The notes beneath the pieces were generated by a model that searched no databases, was not told where the DNA came from, and saw nothing but the letters and a program-made list of their open reading frames with translations. Below are positions 1 to 58,019 of a stretch of 64,000 nt of DNA, piece by piece (within the stretch, counting starts at the first letter, position 1; every line of letters starts with the position of its first letter). The DNA lies in the NCBI GenBank assembly GCA_027704905.1, contig CM051000.1:10976342-11040341 (forward strand). Direction: 5' to 3'. The stretch is from Muraenolepis orangiensis. Lineage: Eukaryota; Chordata; Actinopteri; Gadiformes; Muraenolepididae. The translations under genes were made by a program, and so were the position numbers.

Positions 1-24910
<24,910 letters not shown>

Positions 24911-26871
24911 TTTTTTTCTGTCTCCCTTAACGCTGAAGCGGCAGCTTCGGGAACAGCAAGCACCCGGTGGTGCAGTAGCAGCACTCCGGCCACCCGGGGG
25001 AGCACGAGGGCAGCAGCCGCGGCTCTTCAGGTTGTCTTGGCGACCGCGGTGAAGTCAGTGTGGCATTAGTGCATACGCATGATCCAAGCTATCGCGACAC
25101 ACATAGGGCGTCTAACGTGGTTTCAACCGTACAGTACGTCCAGGGTTAGTGACCAGCCAACGTATTATTATTTTGCACACCTTACCTCTTCATGGCCACT
25201 GCAATATTTAATATACATATACATAATTGTATATGGCAAAAAAAAAATCGTTGTGCTTTTACTTATTACGTATAATGACAATAAAGGCATTCGGGTCTGC
25301 TGTCAATGACAGCCAGCTAGGATTTAATAATATCTAAGGATAGCTATTTTGGAGGTCCAAATTGTGCCTCAATCATTGGCTATCAAAGTTAAATACGAAT
25401 TGTAAAACGTATATGTAGTATTTACGGATGTAATACGGACTAACATCAATGGCGCTGTTTCGTTATTAAGTTAAGGCTGTGCCCAATATGAAACCGACTT
25501 CACCCCAGTGACGTTTGGTGCCATCAGGAAACTATCTTAAAACGAAAACTTCGAGACCATTCTGCTCATGTAAGGTGAAAGTTTAAAGAAACACCTTCGC
25601 GTTAGCCAATAAACTGGAGTTTTGGAGCTTTGGCAGGTGAGTTTGGTAACGTTGTCAGGATGATGGCTTGTCTTTTCAAACGTGTAGTCTGAACGTTGTC
25701 TCGCCGCAGTTCCGCATCAAGCCGGAGCGCCAGGCAGACAGACAGGCACGACTGGTGGTGGCCACTTGTGTAGCAACATATCACTTCAAGCCATGTATTT
25801 AAGTTTATCTCATAATATCACGTTGGGGAGAATATGCATACACCTTTAATAAATATATACACCTGTAATTCCCTGTTCACGTGACAACATGTAATGTCGT
25901 TTCGCAACATTAGCAGCACGGCAAGGTGTGGTTTTCAGGGCGATGCACTTCCAGGTGCAGCAGCAGTACATTTGAATGTACGGTAGTAGTAGTAGTAAAT
26001 TGCGTCTGCAATGTTGTTTATGTCTTGGCGTGTGTGGATAGGTGTCTATTAGCCTACTGGTTTGCGATGGCCAAACCCGTGATGTGATGATCGTATCGGA
26101 TTGGTATCCGAAAATAAAAGTGCCGCACATGAAATATCTGCTTACAATCCGCTGCTGCACTATAGTAATGGTGAACACGTTTTGAATGTGTTACAAGCCT
26201 TGTATTCCATATGTCCCTAGCTGTAGCAGTCCCGGGGGCAAACTCCAGGTCTGCTGCTGGCACCTTGCTCAAGGGCACAGGCACGTATTATTATCCTTGG
26301 CATGTATGTTAGGTTAATAATGTAGAGCAAATACACCAGGTCAGCGGAAACCACGCACGCTTGGCCACAGCAACGCCGACTTACTCTATGGGTGGCACGG
26401 GTCATCATTTTAAAGTTTTTATTGGGCAGTACTTTTATCTGTCAATTTATGTTGCCGTTTATGTTTTTATTATGAGTATGTGGATCCCATTTTAATAATG
26501 GACACATAGTATAAACAGGAAACAATTAGTGTATTTAAATAGTAGTACAATTATATTTTACTTAGTATATAGTATTAATACACAATACAAATGATCTGAA
26601 ATCGGCTCTAAAACCATCCATCGCCTGCCGCTTATCCGGGTCGGGTCGCAGAGGTAGCAGCTCCAGCAGGGGACTCCAAACTTCTCTCTCCCTGGCAACA
26701 TCGATTGCCAGGGCTCTAAAACATCACAGTAGTATAACACCCATTTCTTGGACAAGAATGCCTAGCTTTCCTTTATCTTTAATCACAGCCACAAGCGTAC
26801 CCATAATAACTTGTAACTCTCCCCCATGAGACTCATCTCTAGCGCCCGCCTCTCTCTCCCCTCCCCTGCAG
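24911..26871. promoter_or_regulatory. Divergent ttc17/traf6 intergenic region
   Basis: The start codons of ttc17 (minus) and traf6 (plus) are 1,961 bp apart. The part next to ttc17 (about 24,930-25,060) is GC- and CpG-rich, as expected of a vertebrate promoter. The traf6 ATG follows a pyrimidine-rich CCCCTGCAG acceptor, so at least one untranslated traf6 exon should lie somewhere in this interval; I could not place it. Near 26,220-26,290 there is a piece of SINE body (CACCTTGCTCAAGGGCAC). Near 26,610-26,705 is a teleost-typical repeat fragment (CCGCTTATCCGGGTCGGGTC). Confidence 0.55.
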
Positions 26872-31460
<4,589 letters not shown>

Positions 31461-33135
31461 GACCGGAGGGGGGGGGGGGGACCTGGAGAGTTACGGGACT
31501 CGCAATGTAGTATTTTAAAGTTCACTAGGCTATTATGAAATTGTCTGATTTTTTTTATTTTTTATTCCTTCATGACTACTTTCATGGCTCTCATAACTCA
31601 TTGAAAGGAGTTAAAGTCCATTCATTTGAGCTCACCCCCTTCCCTTTCGGTATAAAAAAAAAGTTCCCTATCGTCCGATAAGATGCCCCACCCAAGAAAC
31701 AACATCATTTATTTGTGCTGCTTATTTTCATTTGAGTATTACATTGTGCTTGCCATTCGGGATACATAAATGTCACTAGACCTTTAAGTATTGTGACGAG
31801 CAAATGATTTCACCATTTACTTTTGGCCTTGGTGGTGAGCTTTCCCTCATTGGATGCGTGCAAACCCACAACTTAACACATTTTAGCTACAGTGGTTTAT
31901 GCTTCAAGTTTTTCGTCTTCAGATCTTCTCGATCAATTGTACGATCAATTATTGTCTCTCAAATTTCAATTTAAATATTAATGTTAAAATATATTATTAA
32001 TCTATGAATCTATTGTGTTCTATTAGTTCAGGTATTTTGCAAGTGAGATTAATGTCACTGAAATAAAAAAAAAATGATAGGATGTCTGAGAATAGCTTAA
32101 GGGACCAGCATGTGACTTCAAACTCAGAGGTCAAATTCATATTTTTTTAAAACTGCTTCCCCCAGACTGAGAAATGCCAAGACTGAATTGAGATCATTGC
32201 ACTTTTTTTTTTATTACCTGGAATGTGACTTTTATTATATAAAAGTTATGTTACTTCTGGAATTGACCTTGTTATTCTGAACACTGCCAGTCCTTATTTG
32301 AAAAAGATCACCCTTTAGGCCTTGTTCACTTGTCTGTGGCTGATGGACACTGAAGCAAATATTACAGAAAACGATACTCTTAATGCTGTGTTTCAGCAAT
32401 ATTCCTCAAATATTTTATGTTTTTGTTATTACACTTTGCTACATTTACTTTTTATCAAATGTTTCTACCAAGCTATTATCAATACTTTATTTTTGGATAA
32501 ATCAATAATGCTATTGGACATTTTCTGGACAGAAAGCGAGGGTGTGTGTGTTAGAGGTTGAGGCCTTGGATGTTGATGTTAAGACACAGATTTGTTAAAA
32601 GACAAAGACATCCAAATGTGTTGGCCTGTCACTCCAGCTTGGCCCATGGCCGCTACGAGACACTATTGTTTCACTGTGGACACCAGGATACCAGTGATTT
32701 GTGTGTGCTTGGTTGCTTTTAATTATGAATAAAACACACATGGTGATTAACACAATCACCATGTTTAAAAAAGAAAAAATCAAGATTTAACATGTTTAAA
32801 TCTCTGACAATCCTAGTCACTGGATGACTTTTTCACACTTCAAAGCGGGAAATCACATTTGACATTGTTTAAATTAAAGAGGCAGTATAAATAAAACAAA
32901 TATAAATGAATACAAACAAAACGACTGTGAAATTAAAAAAGGTAAGCCTTTTCAACTCAAAGTGGCACAGAAAAGTTTTGAAACTTATTTGAATTAACTC
33001 AATTTCAAAGTTTTCATAAATATTGTGTCTGGCTTTTATCTGAATTGATGGCGGTATCCTGTATAGCATTGAGCAAATACCCGCTGGATTTCCTTGTGGA
33101 TCCATCTAGCGGTTCACTTCATCGATGTACAGGAA
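31461..33135. other. Shared 3' region of traf6 (+) and trpm5 (-)
   Basis: The interval separates the traf6 stop codon from the trpm5 stop codon. AATAAA words for traf6 occur at 32,062-32,067 and 32,728-32,733. TTTATT words usable by trpm5 on the minus strand occur near 32,232 and 32,487. The two 3' UTRs could thus overlap. No other gene is visible. Confidence 0.6.
32062..32067 (+). terminator. Candidate traf6 poly(A) signal
   Basis: This is an AATAAA hexamer about 600 nt after the traf6 stop codon, in an A-rich context. A second hexamer is at 32,728-32,733. The choice between them is inference. Confidence 0.45.
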
Positions 33136-49323
<16,188 letters not shown>

Positions 49324-50073
49324 CTATAAAAAAAGAGAAACACAAAACAGCAATATGTTATTTCACATTTCCTGGGATTCTAAATGTCATCTCAAACCTT
49401 TCCTTCAGTGCGTGAGGGGGAGGGGCCTCCGGAGGAACCACTGGTCAATGCAAAGTTGGGAGCACTTTCATTTGCACTTGACATGCAAAGTGATTTCCTC
49501 CCTGACATTTGCACAAGCAGTATTCCCTTAGTGCTTCGAGTACACAAAGGCCAACGAGATATGAACCAGCTAAATATAGTGTTAAACTAGGAAAACCACT
49601 CAGGAAATGTATGACTAAAGTAAACAGGTAAAGTTTACTTTCCAACTTAGTTGCGTTAAATGAACAGTGTTTTGTATTATCAATTCCATATTTGAGTATA
49701 CATACTATTGAAAGTCCAATAAAACTGCATTAAGCATGCAGTGACAAGTTATAATAATCTGCTGCAGGCGCAACAACTTAAATTCAGTTCCATAATTGAT
49801 AGGGATTATGGGCAATAATGAGCTGTGTTTATCTACCACATATATTTGCCAAAAAGCTTGGGGTTACTCGTGAACGCATGAATCATCTTCAGAGGATATT
49901 ATTTGACTACAGGCCCATGTTGTGAGGAGATGGGGACTACTGGCCATGCAAAGGAGGCCATTTGCATGCCAACCCAGTAAGAACACCACGCACATACTGC
50001 TGCCACACACCTTGCCTTGACAGCCTGTGCATGTGTGTGTAGGGGTATGTGCGTGTGCCTGTGTGCACGCCTC

Positions 50074-50235
<162 letters not shown>

Positions 50236-50396
50236 TGTGTGCGTGTGAGTGCCCTGTCTTTTTGTCTGGTGTTCTCTAGCTTCATCTATGTCAGTCTCTC
50301 TCTTCCCCCCGCTGGGTCTTGACAAGAACTGTATCCTCCAGAGAGGAACCCGGGATGGAGGATGTTGTATGCCTGAGTATGTCTGTGAGACACAGA

Positions 50397-50552
<156 letters not shown>

Positions 50553-51605
50553 TAAAACTTATACACTTAAAAAGTCAAGCCTGCCTAGATGAATCAACAG
50601 TCAAAAACACAATTACGGTCATAGGATAAACAGAATGTCATCTTCTGTCTTCAAAACACAGTCTACAAAGATGACAAATATGAATATTATTGGCAATACA
50701 TTGGACAGATCTGAAGTTCCTGGAAAATAGGTGGCAAGAAAGTCTAGCGGTTAGTTAGTCTTTCTGTAGTCATCCTTGTCACAGCTCTGCAAGATGCCCA
50801 AAGAGCGGATGAAAGACATGTATCTAAAAAAAACCATGATAATAATTCAGTCGCTTTGGCGGAACAGCAACATCACTGAAAAGCACAGCAACCCCTAATT
50901 AACCCTGCAGGCTGGGAGATGAAAGCGAACGTAGCACTATATTGGCAGGAAATGGAGGAGACTCTAAACTATACCGCCACTGTTTTCTTAGTTGGCTCTC
51001 AGCGATCCAAGGAAGAGTAAATGGATGATAGAAAATAGGTATTTACTCACCATAGGAGTATCATTTTTCCCCTGCATGTTTTTTCGCCCACACGCACTTG
51101 GCCCTACAGAGCATATAATTAGCCCTCTTTGGGACGATTGTGGTGAACACTATACTGGTGTACAGGTGAGCGACGCCCGTTTTCCTCCTGCACCAATCAC
51201 AGCCCAAGGCGAGGACCTAAATATTTGCATATACGTTAGGCACAAAGGGTTTTACATGTTTTACCCATTCATCATTTCTAGCTATTAGGAAGTTTGTTCT
51301 GCTATAGAAATATTATCCTTTGCATGGCCAGTAGCAAAAAGACAAAAGCTAAAAGACAAAGACAAAAGACAAAAAGCCATATGCCTACTCATATCCAAAG
51401 TGTTATACTATACATGGATGAACCCTTTGGACAACTATCCAGTTCCATAATAAATAAGTAGGCTATAATGTTATCTTTAATAGCAGCACAGTAGGCCTAG
51501 TCGTATTAGAACTGTGTTGAATGACATTATCATTAGGCATGCTATTCGTTTGTTTGTTGTGATATAAACTGCACAACAATGTCATTTCTAGGCCTACTCG
51601 CACGT

Positions 51606-51911
51606 AGTGATGGGCGTAAATGACCGAGCAAATCATTTTGAACCACTCTATCTCGGATAGAAGTCTGTGGAACGTTCGAGTGTTTCCCCATTGCTCACAC
51701 ACGCCCACTCGCTGACTGACTTGACTGTCTGACTGTTCACGCCGCCTGTCTGCTAGTCCTCGGACTGGGATGTGAGTGAAATGCACTCAGTGAACGAGAA
51801 GCGATTAAAAAAAAAAGAATACCTCAGTATTCAGTCGAAAGGTTCGATTCATTAGTCATGTGTCAACTCGAAGGATCTGACACTCGGAAAATGATCGGTT
51901 CGCCCAACACT
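51606..51911. mobile_element. MITE with AGTG-TGGGCG inverted ends
   Basis: The left end reads AGTGATGGGCG and the right end, inverted, AGTGTTGGGCG (10 of 11 match). No transposase is present and I see no clear target-site duplication. The unit is 306 bp and resembles short hAT-like elements of fish. Confidence 0.6.
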
Positions 51912-52560
51912 TCTACAAAGTAACTGATAAAGGATGGTTCTCCACTCCGCTTTAACGTGTGAATACTACTTGGATACTATTTTCTATTTTTTTTTAATGT
52001 TCATTGTCATTGGTTTTACTTTGATGATACTCGATGTGGATATCGGTCGTGGCGTAGTATTCTACATAAAACGGTTGGTCAACTTGACATGTAGCCTAAA
52101 GATATAAAAACGCATCACTATAAATAGCACCGTTTATTAAAACAATAACACGCCGCAGCTTTAAAATGCATGTGAAATTCGCGGACGTAGCTAAGGTTCA
52201 TCAGACCAGTGCCCCATCTATATCCAGAAAAACGGAAAACTTACATTAACAGCGAATTGCCACCCGGAATATAAATATAGTTTGATTACATCAGTTTATT
52301 TAGAAACCGTTCATTAATCGCAATATCAACCGAGGGTATATCGGGCCGCTGCTTCCCGATCTCGTGTAGTACGCTAATATATTGCTTAAAACCGTCTCCT
52401 TATCGAGGCATATCGGTATTCTCGTACGAAGACGTGCCATTGTTTTCCTCTTCTATTGATTTATTTTACAAGCGTTTGTCCTGTGCTGGTGAATAGCCAA
52501 GTAGTCGTTACACATTTAGGCGCCATTCCAACGGGGTCCTCCATAGGTCGAGGTGGGCTC

Positions 52561-52769
52561 TCGGTGTGAGCCAATCAGCGAGCTCTGCCCATTGTATACA
52601 AACACAGGAGCGTGCTGTGCTGCTCCCGAACCAGCCCTTAAATAGGATCCTCAGGAGACGACAGCTCACAGAACCGTCTGCAAACCCACCCAAGGAACCA
52701 CGAAATATATATATATATATATATATACTCTACCAGGAAGGTATTCTCGACAGACCAAGGGGTAAAATA
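52561..52769 (+). promoter_or_regulatory. cdkn1c promoter and 5' UTR
   Basis: A CCAAT box is at 52,571-52,575 (AGCCAATCAG context) and a TATA-like TTAAATAG at 52,638-52,645. The 67-bp spacing is normal, so a transcription start near 52,665-52,670 is likely. An AT dinucleotide run at 52,706-52,727 would then lie in the 5' UTR. The start site is inferred. Confidence 0.55.
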
Positions 52770-53437
52770 ATGACTCGTACTATGGAGGGTCCCATCACCA
52801 CCCCTCATCTCGGCGGCGTCTGTAGGAAACTGTTCGGGCCGGTGGACCATGATCAACTAAGCCGCGACCTGAGCCGGCAGCTGGAGGACATGGCCGAGCA
52901 GGACAGACGGCGCTGGAATTTCAGTTTTGAAACGAATGAACCTCTGCCGGGAAAATACCAATGGGAGACGATTCCCTCGGACCGTTCCGCCTGTTTTTAC
53001 CAAGAGTCGACGTGTGGAGCGGGCAAGGACGCCGCCACAGAGGACACAACCGTGCAGAGTCGTCTAGAAGAAGAAGATGGAGAAACCAAAGCGTGTCTTG
53101 CCGAGACGAACAGGGAAAATTGCTCCAGTGTCTCAAACACGTTGAAGTACCCGTGTGAAACAACACCTGTTCGGCGCAAGAGGACAAGCGCACACATGAC
53201 AGCGCCCCAAAACAACACTCACATCACAGGTCAGCTTGAGTCTCAATCGAAATGGAAAGCATTTGTTGTTATTGTGTGACCGCTGAAGAAAAATGACTAT
53301 ACAAAGCATGTATATTCATTGTATTTTTCTGTTTCTTTGCAGATTTTTTCGTAAAGAGAAGAAGATCAGCAGACACAAGGCCCCTGTCTTCTCTCAGTTT
53401 TCCAAGTGAGCAAGCTCTTTGCAAAGGACTCCGATGA
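52770..53437 (+). CDS. cdkn1c: Cyclin-dependent kinase inhibitor 1C (p57Kip2-like), complete, 2 exons
   Basis: Exons 52770-53229 and 53343-53437 (555 nt, 184 aa plus stop) are joined by a phase-1 GT-AG intron. The N-terminal CDI domain has the cyclin-binding CRKLFGPVDHDQL, the RRWNFSFETNEPLPGKYQWE strand that inserts into CDK2, and FYQES as the 3-10 helix motif. The C-terminus has a basic block (TTPVRRKRTS) and, across the exon junction, HITDFFVKRRRS, which resembles the PCNA-binding and nuclear-localisation segment of p57 and p21. The protein blocks G1 cyclin-CDK complexes in the nucleus. Position beside trpm5 and kcnq1 favours cdkn1c over cdkn1b or cdkn1a, although GKYQWE looks p27-like. 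A second ATG at 52,782 is a possible alternative start. The long PAPA linker of mammalian p57 is absent. Confidence 0.92.
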
Positions 53438-53757
53438 CTTGATAGTCAGGCTGCTAAACAGTGACTTTTCCAAAACGACTGGCCCGCTGCTTCCACTGGC
53501 CTACCAGCATCAGCACCGAATGTACCAAACACATGGGCTAATAATATCTATGATTTATTTAACTTTGTTTAGCTTTATGGCTGCAGTTTTACCAATCAAT
53601 GTTTTATTTATTCATTTATTTATGTAATCTATTATTTAAACCTTTTTTTAAATATATGTTTGGTTTTATTTTCTGTGTGCACAACTTACCCACGTTTGTC
53701 AAGCTGTTACTTGTTTTGTTTTCTGATATTTGAATTGTGTTTCTCAAAGTTTCCAAA

Positions 53758-53763
53758 AATAAA
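53758..53763 (+). terminator. Candidate cdkn1c poly(A) signal
   Basis: AATAAA, immediately repeated as AATAAATAAATAAA, lies 321 nt after the stop codon. Confidence 0.6.
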
Positions 53764-55165
53764 TAAATAAACCAACTATGAACATGATGACTGGGTGATT
53801 AAGTGATATTTTACGCTATTGTCATTTATTATTCCAATGCATAACATCCCTATGATATCAATAATGTAGTCTACATCTTATTATATGCATATTGCATAAC
53901 ACACATTAAAATAGATATCATGTTCGTGCTGTGCAAAAATGACTGTGAATAATGTCATAAAATGATAATGCATGTTGCCGTTCATACCTAACCAAGATCC
54001 ACAAAGGCTGTAATTACTATAATACAATCAAATGTTTGGCAAACCGTGAGTTGAACTCAGAGATCACCAGAAATGATAGTTACATATTGCACTACACTGT
54101 AAACCCGAATGTTCAAAGTAATCAAATAGATTAAGTAGTGTGTACTCAAAGTTTCAAAAAAGTTCTACGAACTCAAAAATGTTGAGTTCGTGTGACTTGT
54201 CGTCCTTTTTTGAGTAACTGCAACTTAACTTGATTGATTAACTTGATTGACTTGAACTATTTGTGTATTAAGTAAGCATAACTTAAAAGCATAACTTAAG
54301 CACGATAATTAAATCATAATTATAATAATATAATAATATATAATAATAATAAAATAAAATAAAATAATTTAAATAATTAAGTAATTACATATTCAAAATG
54401 ATAAATTCCACTGATTTCTATTGTTTCAACATTCATGTGTCTGATGTCAGTAACATTATAGTGGGTATTGGGGAGGACTTTAAAGGACTGTATATGATGA
54501 CTCTGTATATCGCGCGCACTCGCACTCGCGTCGGTCAGAACACAAGACAAGAGGTACGATCTTTGGTCTTTAATCCACAGGCATGGGTTCTTCTGGCATT
54601 TATCTGGGGTTGGGTGTGTGGTATATACTCATGGAAGCAGTGATTCCTGTGGAATTGATCTCATGGGTGTCAGACGGGGGGGGGATTCAGGTCGCGATGG
54701 CCAGCGGTGGGGGTGGGGGGGGAGGGTGGCGGCGGGACTTCAGGTCCGAACGGGGGGGGGCGTTAACGGCGACGCGTTAGTAACGCATTAACCTTGACAG
54801 CCCTATTCTTTATTATCAAATGTATGGTGTGGCGGCAAGGTTTTAGCCGTGGAAACCTTACCAGCGGAAACGCTGCATGAACGCACACATTGGTCTAGTC
54901 GCCACCCTTGAGGGTCAGACGATGTTTCAGCAACACGCCCCTCCCCCCTCCATGAACTGTTTCAGCAACACGCCCCTCCCCCCTCCATGAACTGTTTCAG
55001 CAACACGCCCCTCCCCCCTCTCCCCTTGACGGGCGGTTTCAACCCACCCCCCACCCCCATTTGATTCGCTCCACCCCCCTCCCCCACTCCACACCACTCC
55101 ACCGCGATCATTTGCTCTCCTCCCCCCAACCGCGTTGAAGAACTCCAAGATCTTGTCCAAAGTGC

Positions 55166-57683
55166 ATGGTAAGTTACTTAAAGTATTAATTAATTAATAG
55201 ATACATCACATACATTATACCAATTATAGTTAGTTATTTCTGCTCATTTAATCTACCTGATTTAAAAATATAATTTCGCTCAATTGTTCTCGCTAGTCTC
55301 GCATGTTGGTGTAGTGCAGAGCACATGAGGCTCATATAACGTTGCACTATTTAGCAGGAATGCTTGAAACCTACTCTTTTTCTTATCTTTATGCACCACG
55401 GAGATATATTGCTGTCTTCAACAATTGTACTCTTTGTAAGTCGCTTTGGATAAAAGCGTCTGACAAATGCCCTAAATGTAATGTAAATGTATTCAGGTTA
55501 TGGGAAAATGAATCTTGTTTTTAAGAGCTAACTCTGGTTACTAACTTTTACTATCTAAACCAAACCGAAGCCCAAAACGGTGTTAAAATTTCGAGCACGT
55601 GGTTTCCTTCCATTCATGGTGGTTAGAACACGTGTAAGGGATAACTTATGGCTAGCTGGTCATTAGCTAGCCAGCTGGCTTTTACAGCCTAGGTTTCCGA
55701 CCGCACAGCAGTGTTGTGTATTCTGTATTCCATGGTCATGTTTTTGTAAGCTAATAGTAATGAACTTTTTGTTATATTGAGTTGTAAGTAATTCTGGTTT
55801 GAATGTTGTTGATGGAGGTCTAAACTTTGTCATTTTTTTTCCTTTCAGGTGGCTTGTTCCGATATGGTCTGGCAGTGTAAGTTGTGCGCTCCTTCTTTCA
55901 CTTCCAGAATACAGTTATTGAAACACTACAGACTGCAGCACAGCCCTCTTCCATGCCTCTATACTGATTGCGTGTGTACATTTCAGTCATCATTCAGCAG
56001 TTGAGGCAGACAATTGCTGAAGAACTGAAGAAGACTGAGAAGAACCTGCCTCTCATTACCAAGATGATGCAGACCACATTTGCCCTGCGCGGACAGACCA
56101 TAGTAAACTCCTGCCCACCAGTGAACGAGCTCATGGACCTGGCCTGCTCTTAAAATAGAGTGTGGTAATATGGATATTTTTTTCCTGTGTTAACATATTG
56201 CACATTCTGTGTGGTTTAAAGTGAAAGTTGTGGTTCTTACTCATTTGGCGGCTATTTGCTGCGTTATAGAAGTTTAAGAGATCCTCCAAGTTGAACTGAC
56301 TAATTGATGTTGTTGTATTGTCCTGATGCTGTTTTTAAATGTAGGTGTATGCAGAGTTCCAGATGGTTACAAACCGGAACCTGCCCAACACCTTCTACGC
56401 AGAGCTTGACCGCCATATTCGTAGACTGATGACGTTATTTCGACAGAAGGCGACTAAAACTGGGACCACAGCAGTTGCGTTGGCAGACATTTTACGAATC
56501 CACGATGAACAGGTGAATAGATTATTATACATGTCGTAGGTTGAACCTCTAACATTGGACAGCTTCAATGATTCAAATGAGCTTTTACATTTTACAATTA
56601 GTCCACTTTGTGTTTGCTATTTGTCTGATTGCATTAAAGATGTGTAGAGGTTATTTGTGGACATATGTTCTGATTGGACTGTTTAAAATCAACATTGTTC
56701 AGTAAACTTTTCAGTATATACACTTCTGTTTTTTATCTTAATAGGAAATCCATGACATCCACACCAGGCGCACCACTGTTCTCCATGCACTTCCTGTGTA
56801 TCTGAACGAGGAAGTCTCTGGATTTTTCAGAACCTGCACAGTGAGTCTCCTTAAATAATGAACAGTACCACTGTATATTAAGTGAACAGTTAATCAAAAT
56901 ACTAACATGTTTTAGGACTTACCCTTGTTTAGTCTATCCATACAGTTTGTGTGATTTGGAGAGGTATGGTCTGTTTTATTTCACCCTACTACAAATGAAC
57001 TGGCTTGGTGTTTTGTTCAAAGCGACAAGAAGTTTAGTAAAACATTTTCCTGTATGTGTTCTTGAGCTTAGTATCAGTCTATCTCCCGCCACTTAGATTC
57101 TCTGGTAACTTGGCTGATTCCTGTGTCCAGAACACGCATCTTCTGTTTTTACTTACAACTTACAAACATAACTCCATATACTTAGCTTTGTGCTGCACCA
57201 GCAGTACTTAAATGATAAGGAGAGATGATTTGTCAACAACAATAACCAAAAAAAACGTTATAAAATAAATTAAGTACTATTTTGTGGAAAAAATAATTCT
57301 ATTTAACTCTTATATTAGTAGAAACCATGGATTAGTTTGTGATTAGTATGTCTCTTTCATTCATTCAGGAGCCTGATGAGCCAGAGCTTGACGATGTTGC
57401 TGTGGCCCTCCTTACTGTCATCAGTGACCATGACACAAGTCCAGTTCACTACCAGCCTGTGAAAATCTCTGTCGTCCTCGAAAGTGACATCGTGATCAGC
57501 CTCCCCAGATTTGGTGATGCCTTCCTGGTCATGTTTGGACTGATTTATGCACTACACCTCAGCTATCCTAAAGCGCTGACCAACACTTTTGAATTCGTTC
57601 AGAAGATTGTACTTGGTCTAGAAGCTGGTAAACTGTCGCCCAGGTTGCAGACACTCAAGAATGACTTGATGATAAATGTGTAG
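55166..57683 (+). pseudogene. Decayed C2H2/SAMD3-like gene of a teleost multicopy family
   Basis: A first exon may end ATG|GTAAGT (55,166-55,168). Exon 2 from 55,849 continues in frame with a C2H2 finger (CKLCAPSFTSRIQLLKHYR, then QH) and the beginning of a second (CLYTDCVC), and stops at 56,002-56,004. Overlapping it in another frame, from about 55,987, is the block IIQQLRQTIAEELKKTEKNL. This then loses frame at about 56,141, where WPALKIE lies in a different frame. Downstream exons 56345-56512, 56745-56840 and 57369-57683 keep intact splice sites and frame, ending in FGLIYALHLSYPKALTNTFE and LSPRLQTLKNDL before the stop. I recognise this C-terminal block from a large uncharacterised fish family often labelled SAMD3-like. 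The long central exon of that family is missing. The function is unknown. Confidence 0.68.
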
Positions 57684-57696
57684 AAAGGATGTGGGG

Positions 57697-57799
57697 TGAG
57701 GTATTATTATTGTGAATCAAAGTTCTTTCCCTTTGTCACAATAATGCCTTAAGAAGTAAGCAAAGAACTTTGATTCAGAAGGCCTTCAATAATACCTCA
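57697..57799 (+). repeat. Inverted repeat just after the SAMD3-like stop codon
   Basis: TGAGGTATTATT (57,697-57,708) pairs with 57,788-57,799, and TGAATCAAAGTTCTTT (57,713-57,728) pairs with 57,762-57,777. Both arms are perfect. RNA from here could fold into a stem with a small internal loop and a loop of about 33 nt. Confidence 0.88.
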
Positions 57800-58019
57800 C
57801 TGAGGTATCCTTCTTTCTATACATTTATCAATAGGCCTACTACACAGTGTGCACTGTTCATTTTTTCTATTTTTCTATTTGTTTTTATTTTCTATTTGCC
57901 ATATTTAACTGTTGTAAAGTTGTTTAATTATAGTGATTCTATTGTATTTATGTTTGACTTGTGTACATAAAACTATTTTTTATTAAGTTCAAATAATGTG
58001 GTTGTGTACTTATTTTTTT

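Noticed and set aside
50758..50824. A minus-strand exon candidate MSFIRSLGILQSCDKDDYRK for the trpm5 N-terminus
   Set aside because: It has a good acceptor-like upstream tract but no GT or GC donor before its stop codon, so it cannot be joined to the exon at 49,323.
54927..55160. A minus-strand Gly-rich open frame in the TIR unit
   Set aside because: It comes from C-rich low-complexity sequence and a 35-bp triplicate. It has no domain.
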